DNA of 10,031 bases from Euryarchaeota archaeon UBA33 (GTDB taxonomy: Archaea; Thermoplasmatota; E2; DHVEG-1): assembly GCA_002506745.1 (NCBI GenBank), contig DAYE01000034.1, positions 1-10,031 of the forward strand. The letters are read 5' to 3'. Below, in pieces: positions 1 to 7,322 of this stretch (position 1 is its first letter; each line of letters starts with the position of its first letter). Below the pieces are notes generated by a model. The model was not told the origin of the DNA and ran no database searches. It saw nothing but the letters and a program-made list of their open reading frames with translations. The position numbers and the translations under genes are program-made.

Positions 1-1409
1 TCAACAACCGTATAATTGTATCCTACGTCATAATCGGTAAGCCACCATTGCGTGTTGATATCGGGTTGTGGAGAGTCAATGGAGACGTTGTAGATATCAT
101 GCGAGACGTACGCTGCATCGTTGTGATCGTTTGGTGAGGGATTTGTGATGTCCGCCATAGGATCACTGAATGCAATCTTTAATTCCTCAGAATTGACTCC
201 TGCGCATGTTACGTAGTGTCCTCCTTTTCTTTCAGAATGCGGGGGAGGATTGTAGTACTCTGTTTTGAATGCCCAGTCCAGCGTAGAAAGAACGTTATCC
301 TTCCATGCTTGACCGGGAGGGTATGGATTGCCAACATCATAACTCCAATAGTAATGGGGTTGGTCATCGAGTTGACGGACGTCAAAGTAATAGGGGATGC
401 CAGGGGTGAGTGAAATAGCGGGATTGAAATCAAATCGAATCCACGTCTGAGCCCCGAGAAATCCTGGGTTTACCGTGGATTTTCCGAGGAGATTGCCCGG
501 GTGATTATCATAAACATTTACCTCCACTTCACCTGCTGGGAACGTGTTAACGCTCTGTAGGAGGATTTCTATTGCATCAAGCCTTGGAACCGTTGGAATA
601 AACCCTTGAGAATCCCAAAAGGCATTGATTTGTAATACTTTCAGAACAGGTCCTAAAAGCTGCGATTGATCAACCATCAAAGGCCCAATGATATAGTTAT
701 AATCTCCAAGTAAGAGAATAACATCTTGGCTCCGTTCAATTTCATTTTCTATAAAGGAAAAGGTTGGTCGATCATAGGTCTGCACCGTAAATTTATCGGT
801 GAGTCCAGTGGTAGTCAGCCAATCACTAATCGCAGTATTCATATCGTCGACATAGGTGGTACCTTTATCCGTGGTGTTCATCGCTCGCGCAAGGTTTTCA
901 ATAAGTAATGGGGCGTTGGTTGACACATGGTCATCACCAGCTCCAAAATCTTGGACCAAAGCAAACTGGTCCTGCCCATCACCGGGTGTTCCTGCCGGAT
1001 CTGCGAATTTTGAGTCAAACCACCAGAAACAATTCGCCAGAGCAACAGGACCGCAGAACGCCCATTCATAAACATCATCACCCACCGCTGTGCTATTCAG
1101 AGAACAATCTGAACCTGGTGCGATACAGTTTTCCGTTGGATTGTAGATATCATCTCCAGCAACCGTTGAATCAATCACGTTATTTGGTCCTGGTGCTATC
1201 TTTTTCCATTGGTCTTGTTGTTGACTAAAATCAGGGAGTCCCTGCGGCGCATAGTTTGGGTACGATGGTTTCCAGTACCATCCTCTAATCTCTGTTGATT
1301 TATCGGTTTTCGATGCAATTACGGTGTTCATTGCCTGTGCTGATGTTATTAGAAGAACAAATACTACGACGAGAGAAATAGCAGCCTTCACAATTTTGTT
1401 CTTTTTCAT
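1..1409 (-). CDS. Secreted C39-like (papain-fold) cysteine-protease-type protein with inserted beta-sandwich, 3' end outside window
   Basis: An uninterrupted frame of 469 codons runs from ATG 1409 to the window edge with no stop, so the C-terminus is missing. GGAGG at 1417-1421 lies 7 bases before the ATG and fixes the start. Residues 1-26 are a Sec signal peptide: KKNK, a hydrophobic core, then SAQA with likely cleavage after Ala26. Cys119 sits in FCGPVALANCFWW, the CGPxA nucleophile motif of C39-like peptidases. GGHYVTCAGV gives the candidate catalytic His398, and AFSDP gives a candidate Asp416. The motif HNDAAYVSHDIY follows at 429-440. Residues about 248-375 resemble an adhesin or lectin-type jelly roll (IPTVPRLDAIEILL, then ISLTPGIPYYFDV and YDVGNPYPPGQAW) and appear inserted between the Cys and His blocks. 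Likely an extracellular or surface protein; whether it is an active peptidase, and on what substrate, cannot be told. No link to phosphate uptake is visible. Confidence 0.85.
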   Translation of the reverse strand, partial: MKKNKIVKAAISLVVVFVLLITSAQAMNTVIASKTDKSTEIRGWYWKPSYPNYAPQGLPDFSQQQDQWKKIAPGPNNVIDSTVAGDDIYNPTENCIAPGSDCSLNSTAVGDDVYEWAFCGPVALANCFWWFDSKFADPAGTPGDGQDQFALVQDFGAGDDHVSTNAPLLIENLARAMNTTDKGTTYVDDMNTAISDWLTTTGLTDKFTVQTYDRPTFSFIENEIERSQDVILLLGDYNYIIGPLMVDQSQLLGPVLKVLQINAFWDSQGFIPTVPRLDAIEILLQSVNTFPAGEVEVNVYDNHPGNLLGKSTVNPGFLGAQTWIRFDFNPAISLTPGIPYYFDVRQLDDQPHYYWSYDVGNPYPPGQAWKDNVLSTLDWAFKTEYYNPPPHSERKGGHYVTCAGVNSEELKIAFSDPMADITNPSPNDHNDAAYVSHDIYNVSIDSPQPDINTQWWLTDYDVGYNYTVV

Positions 1410-1527
1410 TTTTTTTCCTCCAATTTATTTTTATTTAAATCATATGCCACGAGGGTCAAGAGGATTTCCATCTTATCTTGACTTCCTCCCCCGTTTATCA
1501 ATTTTCTATAAAAATAGATTCAACATC

Positions 1528-1541
1528 TATTATATATAATT
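1528..1541 (-). promoter_or_regulatory. Candidate TATA promoter of the secreted-protein gene
   Basis: The minus strand reads ATTATATATAATAG around 1528-1540, a good archaeal TATA box. Initiation about 25 bases downstream would be near 1505, giving a leader of roughly 95 bases before ATG 1409, in keeping with the strong GGAGG RBS. A second AT-rich stretch at 1430-1443 is a weaker alternative that would leave almost no leader. Confidence 0.4.
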
Positions 1542-1630
1542 TATTCTGTAAATGAAGATAATTCTTTGAAAATTACAATTTCGTTATATTTAATCAGATT
1601 TTCTTTCCAATGGTCTATAAATATCGAAGT

Positions 1631-1660
1631 AAAAAATCACAGTTAAAATAAAAAACAATA
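1631..1660 (-). terminator. Candidate T-rich terminator of the pst operon
   Basis: Downstream of phoU the minus strand carries T-runs (TGTTTTTTATTTTAAC, then GATTTTTTACTTC) without a clear hairpin. Archaeal RNA polymerase commonly terminates at such U-rich tracts. The distance of about 170 bases from the phoU stop makes the assignment tentative. Confidence 0.35.
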
Positions 1661-1832
1661 TTTGTTCTTCAACGACCAAAGAATTTGAATAACGTTTGCT
1701 CAAATTCAACTCTGATTATCGATATAAAAAGTGACAAAATGATCGCTAAAATAACAGTAATAAACAAAACTCGTCTATGAAGTATTCCAGCAGCTTTTTT
1801 TCTAGTTACGTCCGTCTTTCCTTGCTTTTTCT

Positions 1833-2483
1833 TTACTTGAGCTCAATTCGGTTCCCAGAAACCATATAGTTTATCTCTTCCGCCATATCACATGCATGGT
1901 CTCCGCACCGCTCGAGATATCGGGCTACCATGATGTAATGCGTACAGATTGTGATATTCGCGGGATTTTCCATCATATAAGAAACGCATTCCCTAAAAAC
2001 GGAATATCGAAGCGAATCAACATCGTTATCCCTCTCAGTAAAATTTTTTATTAAGGAGAGATCACATGTTTTGAATGCCGTGAACGCATCATTAATCATG
2101 CTTTGAACAAGGTTATTCATATGTGGGATACTGATGATTTTTTTAATATGTGGTCCCGGTGCAATTTCTTTTGTAACATTCGCAATATCTTTTCCGTACC
2201 GACCAATACGATTCAGATCGACAATCATTTTCAGACAGCAGGCAATTGTACGCATATCAACAGCCATTGGTTGATATAATGCAATTAATTGTAATGACTC
2301 CTCCTCGAGATCTACGTTCATTTTTGCTAATTCTTTTTTCTTTGAATTGACCCATTCTGCTTTTTCTAAATCGAGATTCTTAAGAGACTCAACCGCAGTG
2401 CACAACATTGCGGTAGACAGATTCGACATCTCGATGACATTTTCTTTTAATTTTTCTAACTGTATATGAAATTTTTCCACCAT
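1833..2483 (-). CDS. phoU: Phosphate transport regulator PhoU
   Basis: This 216-residue protein has the usual PhoU length and two three-helix PhoU repeats. Repeat 1 contains ESLQLIALYQPMAVDMRTI (about 62-80) and DLNRIGRYGKDIANV (89-103). Repeat 2 contains RDNDVDSLRY (151-160) and YLERCGDHACDMAEEI (189-204). PhoU proteins are peripheral cytoplasmic regulators that bind metal clusters through E/DxxxD motifs and restrain Pst transport; in bacteria they also signal to PhoR. In repeat 1 the usual acidic residue after RIG is Arg96, so the first metal site may be altered; repeat 2 keeps GDHA. ATG 2483 is preceded by AGGTGA, which overlaps the pstB stop codon TAG (2492-2494), so translation is probably coupled. 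It is the last gene of the pst operon. No sensor kinase is present in the window. Confidence 0.95.
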   Translation of the reverse strand: MVEKFHIQLEKLKENVIEMSNLSTAMLCTAVESLKNLDLEKAEWVNSKKKELAKMNVDLEEESLQLIALYQPMAVDMRTIACCLKMIVDLNRIGRYGKDIANVTKEIAPGPHIKKIISIPHMNNLVQSMINDAFTAFKTCDLSLIKNFTERDNDVDSLRYSVFRECVSYMMENPANITICTHYIMVARYLERCGDHACDMAEEINYMVSGNRIELK

Positions 2484-2491
2484 TCTTTCAC

Positions 2492-3256
2492 CTATCCAAA
2501 TCTTCCCGTGATGTAATTTTCTGTGAGTTCTTCTTTTGGATTTTCAAATATTTGTTTCGTCTCACCAAATTCGATCAACTTCCCAAGATACATATACGCT
2601 GTATAATCGCTCACTCGCGCAGCCTGTTGCATATTATGAGTTACAATAATCACAGTGTATTTCTTTTTTAATCCTGTCATGAGATCCTCGATTTTTGCTG
2701 TCGCGATCGGATCAAGAGCTGAACAGGGTTCGTCCATGAGGATTACCTCTGGTTCTATGGAGAGGGATCGTGCGATACATAATCGTTGTTGCTGACCACC
2801 AGATAGCCCCATCGCTGATTCATGTAATCGGTCCTTTACTTCATCCCATAACGCGGCGTTCTTAAGGCTTTTTTCCACTATTTCATCAAGCTGGTTTTTA
2901 TTCGTAATTCCTTGCACCTTTGAACCATATGCAACATTTTCATAAATGGTTTTTGGAAACGGGTTCGGTTTTTGGAACACCATGCCGATTTTTTTTCGTA
3001 CCTCGACAGCATCAGCATCTGGTCTATAGATATCAGTTTCATGGAAGAAAATTTTTCCGGTGATTTTACATTTATCGATCACATCATTCATTCGGTTAAA
3101 ACACCGAATCAATGTCGATTTTCCGCAACCAGAAGGACCAATAAGTGCAGTAATTTTATTTGGGAGAATACCAAGGGTGATATCATATAATGCTTGTTTT
3201 TCACCATACCAGAGGTTCAGAGTCTCAGTTCTTATTAACTTATCTTTGCTTGTCAT
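2492..3256 (-). CDS. pstB: Phosphate ABC transporter ATP-binding protein PstB
   Basis: This 254-residue ABC ATPase has the full PstB length. It powers phosphate import through PstCA on the inner face of the membrane by ATP hydrolysis as a dimer. Motifs in order: Walker [10 protein letters not shown] (40-48); FNRMND (53-58), typical of PstB; Q-loop Gln95 in [15 protein letters not shown]; signature LSGGQQQRL (151-159); Walker B VILMDEP (171-177) followed by CSALDP; H-loop His207 in VTHNMQQA. The end, NYITGRFG, is also typical of PstB. ATG 3256 follows the pstCA stop TGA (3264-3266) by 7 bases. The RBS GGTGA contains that stop codon, so translational coupling is likely. Nothing in it departs from a working enzyme. 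Confidence 0.98.
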   Translation of the reverse strand: MTSKDKLIRTETLNLWYGEKQALYDITLGILPNKITALIGPSGCGKSTLIRCFNRMNDVIDKCKITGKIFFHETDIYRPDADAVEVRKKIGMVFQKPNPFPKTIYENVAYGSKVQGITNKNQLDEIVEKSLKNAALWDEVKDRLHESAMGLSGGQQQRLCIARSLSIEPEVILMDEPCSALDPIATAKIEDLMTGLKKKYTVIIVTHNMQQAARVSDYTAYMYLGKLIEFGETKQIFENPKEELTENYITGRFG

Positions 3257-3263
3257 TTGGTTT

Positions 3264-5195
3264 TCACCATTTCATATTTTTTCTAAATCGATTACGCAGG
3301 AGAATTGCAATCAAATAAATTCCAATTACGAGGAGCAATAATACAAGAGCGGTTCCTGCCTGGTTTTCTTTTGACCCTGGGATTGATGTAGCAAGGGTAA
3401 ACAGATGGTAGGGTAATGCATTTACTGGTTGTAATAGAGAACTTGGAATGAAATTCGAGAATACGACCGCGGTAAATAAAATAGGCGCTGTTTCGCCGGC
3501 AGCTCTGCCTATTCCGAGGATTGCTCCTGTGAGAATTCCTGGTGCTGCCGGGGGTAGTACCACCTTTCGTATCGTCTGCCATTTAGTTGCCCCAAGCGCA
3601 TAACTTCCTTCGCGCAATGACTGTGGAACGCTCTTTAATGCTTCTTCGGTGGTTCGGATGATTGTTGGAAGGATCATAAATGCTAAGGTGATTTGTCCCG
3701 CGAGTAGAGAAAAACCAAATTTCAGGTACAAAACAAAAAACGCAAAACCAAACAGTCCAAAGACAATTGAAGGAGTTCCATTGAGCAGATCTGCACCTGC
3801 ACGGATTATTTTTGTTACTATTCCTTCTTTTGTGTATTCATGTAAAAAAATTGCTGCACCAACCCCCAAGGGCAAGGAGATAGCGATTGCACCAGCGACC
3901 AAATATAATGTTCCGATGATTGAAGGAAATATTCCCCCTGATCTACCAAGGTTGCTTGGTCCTGTGGTAAGGAACTCCCAGCTGAGTGCTCCAACTCCGT
4001 TGGTCACAATATATGCAAGAATGATGCCGAGGAAAATAATGACGATGATGATTGATAAGGAAATAATACTAAATGCGATTTTCTGTTTTATTTTTATTGA
4101 GATTTTTTTCAAAGAATAATACATCAGAGCAATTATGATGAGAATACAGATTACTGGAATTATTCCAACTGCCATGAGGAGTATTATAATAATAACTATA
4201 CCAATAAAAAGATATAATGATTGTTTTATTTTTTTCGCGAGTTCAAATGAGATGATGGGGAGTCTCTTTGATCCTGATCGTTGTTTTTCTTTTAATCTTC
4301 CTAAGATAAGTGTGGCAAGGATATTGACGATAAGAGTGATAATTAAAAGGATAAGTGCGAGCCCAAATAATGCACTGTAATGATCGCTTCCTGTGGCTAC
4401 TTCACCCATCTCTATTCCTAAGGTGGCTGTGAGGGTTTTTATTGGTGCAAACACGTTTGTTATCGGGTTAGGGATGAGCCCATAGGTTGGGTTGCCACAG
4501 ACCATCATGACTGCCATGGTTTCTCCGATAGCTCGTCCAATCCCAAGGATGATTGCGGCAGTGATTCCAGATATTGCGGAGGGCACAACGATTTTACTAA
4601 TTGTCTGCCAGCGAGTGGCACCAACAGCAAGGGATCCTTCTTTATATTCACGGGGGACAGAACTGATCGCGTCTTCTGCGACACTGGTTATAGTCGGAAT
4701 CGCCATGATACCGAGGAGAATAGATCCGGCAAGCCATGATTCTCCTGTTGGGACATCAAAAGTGATCTGTAGCCATGTGACAAGCACAATTAACCCAAAA
4801 AAACCAAACACAACCGATGGTATACCAGCCAGTAGTTCTATCGCTGGTTTTATGATTGCCTTCATTCGAGGAGTTGCGAGTTCAGCGATAAAAATCGCAC
4901 TACCAATGCTGAGTGGAATCGCGATAAGCATCGCACCAAGTGTCACCAGTAATGTATCGACTATCAGGGGAAATGCACCATAGAGTGGTGGTTGTCCTGT
5001 GGGATACCATCGCATCCCGATGAGAAAATCCACTACGCCTTCTTTTTGAAAAATCGGATATGCGTCTCGAAATAAGAAGAAGATAATGGAAAAAATAACG
5101 ATGATTGCTGAGATGGCACTGAGGAAAAAAAGTGTTTTCATCCCCTTTTCTTTCAGAAGAGAACCTTTCCACGAGAGATGAAATATTTTCACCAT
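3264..5195 (-). CDS. pstCA: Fused phosphate ABC transporter permease PstC-PstA
   Basis: One 643-residue polypeptide contains both membrane subunits that are normally separate. The PstC half (about 1-300) has its permease EAA loop at 186-205 ([12 protein letters not shown]) followed by GIGRAIGET (218-226). The PstA half (about 370-643) has [20 protein letters not shown] (529-548) followed by GIGRAAGET (561-569). Each half looks complete, with about six membrane segments. The junction (300-370) holds a basic stretch, [10 protein letters not shown], and a hydrophobic segment at about 327-360 that could form an extra membrane hairpin, keeping both halves correctly oriented. No Shine-Dalgarno stands before the internal Met341 or Met358, so a separate PstA is unlikely. 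ATG 5195 is preceded by GAGG with a 7-base gap. The gene lies 92 bases after pstS and abuts pstB. Confidence 0.96.
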   Translation of the reverse strand: MVKIFHLSWKGSLLKEKGMKTLFFLSAISAIIVIFSIIFFLFRDAYPIFQKEGVVDFLIGMRWYPTGQPPLYGAFPLIVDTLLVTLGAMLIAIPLSIGSAIFIAELATPRMKAIIKPAIELLAGIPSVVFGFFGLIVLVTWLQITFDVPTGESWLAGSILLGIMAIPTITSVAEDAISSVPREYKEGSLAVGATRWQTISKIVVPSAISGITAAIILGIGRAIGETMAVMMVCGNPTYGLIPNPITNVFAPIKTLTATLGIEMGEVATGSDHYSALFGLALILLIITLIVNILATLILGRLKEKQRSGSKRLPIISFELAKKIKQSLYLFIGIVIIIILLMAVGIIPVICILIIIALMYYSLKKISIKIKQKIAFSIISLSIIIVIIFLGIILAYIVTNGVGALSWEFLTTGPSNLGRSGGIFPSIIGTLYLVAGAIAISLPLGVGAAIFLHEYTKEGIVTKIIRAGADLLNGTPSIVFGLFGFAFFVLYLKFGFSLLAGQITLAFMILPTIIRTTEEALKSVPQSLREGSYALGATKWQTIRKVVLPPAAPGILTGAILGIGRAAGETAPILFTAVVFSNFIPSSLLQPVNALPYHLFTLATSIPGSKENQAGTALVLLLLVIGIYLIAILLRNRFRKNMKW

Positions 5196-5248
5196 TCCAC
5201 GGCCTCTACCTCGCCATCTCCACTTTTCCGTTATGAAAAAGGGGAGTG

Positions 5249-5279
5249 CAAGCAGTTATCCTGCTTGTCTCTAAAGAGA
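5249..5279 (-). promoter_or_regulatory. Intercistronic hairpins between pstS and pstCA
   Basis: The 92-base gap after the pstS stop holds a perfect 7-bp inverted repeat, CAAGCAG and CTGCTTG with a 5-base loop (5249-5267). Immediately 5' on the minus strand is a smaller 4-bp stem with a 4-base loop (TCTCTTTAGAGA, 5268-5279). A short T-run follows further down. The position fits a partial terminator or mRNA stabiliser that would let pstS be expressed above pstCA-pstB. The structure is seen; the function is inferred. Confidence 0.5.
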
Positions 5280-5287
5280 TATTTTTA

Positions 5288-6178
5288 TTATTTGCTTAAA
5301 TCTTTCCAGTTTGTGATATCCCCAAGATAGATTGATTTTAATTGTGCGAGTGTGAGTCCTTCGGCATAGGTGTTTTGTGGATTTACAATGATTGCGATGC
5401 CGTCTTTTCCGATGATGTACTTCACCAGGCCTTTTCCTTGTTCTGATGTCTGAAGATCACGGGATGACATCCCTATATCTGCGGTTCCTTGGCTGACTGC
5501 TGATATCCCAGCTCCAGAGCCTCCACCGGTGACTGTGATGGTTAATCCGGGGTACAGGATTTTAAAACTGGTAGCTGCTTTGTCTGCAATAGGTAGGACT
5601 GTTGTTGAACCACTGATAGTCAATGTTCCAGATAATGTCTTTCCAGATGTATTGTAATGAGCTGTGTTCTGTAATGGCACAAATCCTTCTTGTGTTACAA
5701 TCGCCTGCCCCTCTGTGCTTTGCAGATAGAGGATGAATTCTTTAGCTGGTCCTGTTGCATTTCCTTTTGTAAACATGTAGAGATCACGCGAGATTGGATA
5801 GGTGCCTGCAAGAACATTTTGGACATTTGCACTAATATTGTTTATTTTTAGGGCTTTCACCGTTGAATCCACATAACCAAGACCAACATATCCTATTGCA
5901 CCTGGTGTCTGGGCAACCGTTTGTTGTACAGCACCGTTTGAGTTTTTTTCAAGCAATGAGGCGCTAAAGTTTGCTTTGCCCATGACGTATGTCCAGAAGA
6001 ATTCTCGTGTTCCAGATGTGCTATCTCTTCCAATAAGTACTATAGCTTCTCCGGATTGTCCTTGTTGTTGTACACATCCGCTAAACCAGATGGTACTAAG
6101 CGCAAGGATCACTATGATACTGATGATCATCATTCCGGCTTTTTGTTTTTCTTTTTGTTGATATATAGTTATCACCAA
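5288..6178 (-). CDS. pstS: Phosphate-binding lipoprotein PstS, circularly permuted
   Basis: This is the extracytoplasmic phosphate receptor of the Pst importer. A hydrophobic segment (16-33) ends in the lipobox FSGC, so Cys35 is the likely lipid anchor. The domain order is unusual. Residues 44-169 match the usual C-terminal half of PstS: IVLIGRDSTSGTREF, GAIGYVGLGYV, YPISR, then EGQAIV and EGFVPL. After a linker (about 170-184), residues 185-296 match the usual N-terminal half: LTISGSTTVLPIADKAA, GGGSGAG, DIGMSSRD, DGIAIIVNP, and finally ITNWKDLSK at the stop. In ordinary PstS, ITNW immediately precedes the SGTR block, so both new ends fall in one loop. Phosphate-contact motifs (SGSTT, GGGSG, SSRD, SGTR) are all present. 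The start is TTG 6178 or GTG 6175; AAGG at 6181-6184 fits GTG better (5-base spacing). An ATG pair at codons 16-17 has no clear RBS. Confidence 0.95.
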   Translation of the reverse strand: MVITIYQQKEKQKAGMMIISIIVILALSTIWFSGCVQQQGQSGEAIVLIGRDSTSGTREFFWTYVMGKANFSASLLEKNSNGAVQQTVAQTPGAIGYVGLGYVDSTVKALKINNISANVQNVLAGTYPISRDLYMFTKGNATGPAKEFILYLQSTEGQAIVTQEGFVPLQNTAHYNTSGKTLSGTLTISGSTTVLPIADKAATSFKILYPGLTITVTGGGSGAGISAVSQGTADIGMSSRDLQTSEQGKGLVKYIIGKDGIAIIVNPQNTYAEGLTLAQLKSIYLGDITNWKDLSK

Positions 6179-6218
6179 AACCTTAACAAGAATGATTAGA
6201 ATATATACTTTATCTACA

Positions 6219-6228
6219 TATTATATAG
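6219..6228 (-). promoter_or_regulatory. Candidate TATA promoter of the pst operon
   Basis: The minus strand reads CTATATAATA here. Initiation about 25 bases downstream would be near 6197, leaving a leader of about 20 bases that includes the AAGG at 6181-6184. TATA-like runs also lie at 6200-6208 and 6230-6239, so the exact element is uncertain. Confidence 0.45.
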
Positions 6229-6232
6229 TGAT

Positions 6233-6267
6233 ATATATAGTCCTATCAAATCAATATATTCCTATAG
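6233..6267. promoter_or_regulatory. Candidate operator between divergent phosphate promoters
   Basis: TCCTAT occurs at 6241-6246 and again at 6260-6265, 19 bases apart and each preceded by an ATATAT-like run. TATAG (6236-6240) and CTATA (6262-6266) form an inverted repeat around the same core. The repeats lie between the putative TATA boxes of pstS and the AbrB-PhoU gene, where a regulator could act on both. The repeats are visible; the operator role is inferred, and AT-rich DNA gives such matches easily. Confidence 0.3.
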
Positions 6268-6271
6268 AAAT

Positions 6272-6280
6272 TTTTATAAA
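6272..6280 (+). promoter_or_regulatory. Candidate TATA promoter of the AbrB-PhoU gene
   Basis: TTTTATAAA is a near-consensus archaeal TATA box with a purine-rich stretch (GAAA) just upstream as a possible BRE. Initiation would be near 6300, giving a short leader that still carries the AGGTGA Shine-Dalgarno at 6303-6308. Confidence 0.5.
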
Positions 6281-6314
6281 GCGGTCTCTTTTACAGAAGA
6301 ACAGGTGATCAAAA

Positions 6315-7322
6315 TTGGAAATACGACGCGTGCAAGTAACTGGAGGGTCATCCTACAGCATTACCCTACCAAAGGAATGGATAAAGTCTGTTCATATTAA
6401 AAAAAATGATTCGTTAGGAATTCATATTCAATCAGATGGGACATTACTCATCACACCTAAAATTACCCAAGAACAACATCAGAGGATGAAAGAATTTGAC
6501 GTCAGTCGTATCTCGAAACCAACATACCTTCTTCAATTATTAATTGGTGCGTATATTGCTGGGTATAGCTCCATTAAAATTTCTTCTCCGTCTCGCATGA
6601 CAACCGCAGTCCGTAACGTCATTCGTTCCTTTACTCAGCTTGCCATCGGTCCAGAAATCATCGAAGAAACAGAGACAACGGTCATTCTAAAGGACCTACA
6701 TAACCTTACAGAAATGCCTTTTGATCGCACTATCAAACGAATGCATATCATCGTCAAAGGGATGCACGAGGACGTAATGCGGATACTAAAAACGAAGGAT
6801 CAAGATCTTATTGAAGATATAATCTCACGAGATAACGACGTCGATCGACTTCACTGGTTGGTTGCCCGACAATATAATATTCTCTTACAAAACACCAGCC
6901 TTGCAGAAAAAATGAATATCACGATAGGAATAGCATCAACGTATTTTTTAATTAGCAGAATTATAGAACGAATCGGAGATCATGTCGTACGAATCGCACA
7001 AAACACACAGACGCTTATCACTAATTCACTCGATCGAAAAATCATCGAAAAAATCCTTACTGCAAGTACGCTTGCACTTGACTTATTTAATAACAGCATC
7101 AGTTCATTTTTCAAAAAGGACATCAAAGCATCCAATGAAACATTCGAAGATCTTGTCAAACTCGAAAAACTCTGCGAAGAGATCAACACCCTTGCACTCC
7201 AACAAAAAGGAATCGTTGCAATATCAATAGGGTATATCATCGAAAGCATTCGAAGAACAGGAGAGTATGCTGAGGATATCTCCGAAAATGTGATTAACTA
7301 CCTTGTCGCTGAAGAACAATAA
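6315..7322 (+). CDS. AbrB/SpoVT-type DNA-binding domain fused to PhoU, phosphate uptake regulator
   Basis: This is a 335-residue archaeal PhoU-like regulator. Residues 1-47 form a swapped-hairpin AbrB/SpoVT-type domain: MEIRRVQVTGGSSYSITLPK, then EWIKSVHIKKND and GTLLITP. Two PhoU repeats follow. The first runs from about 138 to 235 and holds SRDNDVDRLHWL (171-182) and IERIGDHVVRIAQ (217-229). The second runs from about 245 to 330 and holds SIRRTGEYAEDISENV (311-326). The start is TTG 6315: an in-frame TGA (6306-6308) lies just upstream, and AGGTGA (6303-6308) is 6 bases from TTG. The AbrB domain implies DNA binding, and PhoU domains sense or bind Pst/Pit partners or metal. Its position, divergent from pstS and upstream of pit, suggests transcriptional control of phosphate uptake in both directions. 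That role is inferred. Confidence 0.93.
   Translation: MEIRRVQVTGGSSYSITLPKEWIKSVHIKKNDSLGIHIQSDGTLLITPKITQEQHQRMKEFDVSRISKPTYLLQLLIGAYIAGYSSIKISSPSRMTTAVRNVIRSFTQLAIGPEIIEETETTVILKDLHNLTEMPFDRTIKRMHIIVKGMHEDVMRILKTKDQDLIEDIISRDNDVDRLHWLVARQYNILLQNTSLAEKMNITIGIASTYFLISRIIERIGDHVVRIAQNTQTLITNSLDRKIIEKILTASTLALDLFNNSISSFFKKDIKASNETFEDLVKLEKLCEEINTLALQQKGIVAISIGYIIESIRRTGEYAEDISENVINYLVAEEQ

Larger units (their letters stand above)
1410..1832. other. AT-rich intergenic region between phoU and the secreted-protein gene
   Basis: About 420 bases lie between two minus-strand genes. They hold the RBS (1417-1421) and a likely TATA element (about 1528-1541) of the secreted-protein gene. They also hold T-rich minus-strand runs (about 1631-1660) that could end the pst transcript, and a startless 57-codon open frame next to the phoU stop (1669-1842). 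I see no RNA gene and no repeat array. Confidence 0.6.

Noticed and set aside
3649..4119. Long plus-strand frame (156 codons) opposite pstCA, and a similar one at 4492-4983
   Set aside because: They lie wholly antisense to a clearly conserved permease, have no RBS, and read as the mirror of hydrophobic codons.
4116..4217. pstC and pstA as two separate genes with a start in the junction
   Set aside because: The frame is open throughout and neither internal Met has a Shine-Dalgarno, so a fusion is the simpler reading.
5196..5287. A leftover second copy of PstS sequence after the permuted gene
   Set aside because: I looked for a continuation of the SGTR half after the stop; the 92 bases hold only hairpins and an RBS in all frames.
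6128..6133. ATG pair at codons 16-17 as the true pstS start
   Set aside because: It would give a tidy signal peptide, but no convincing RBS precedes it, while AAGG precedes GTG 6175. It remains possible and does not change the mature protein.
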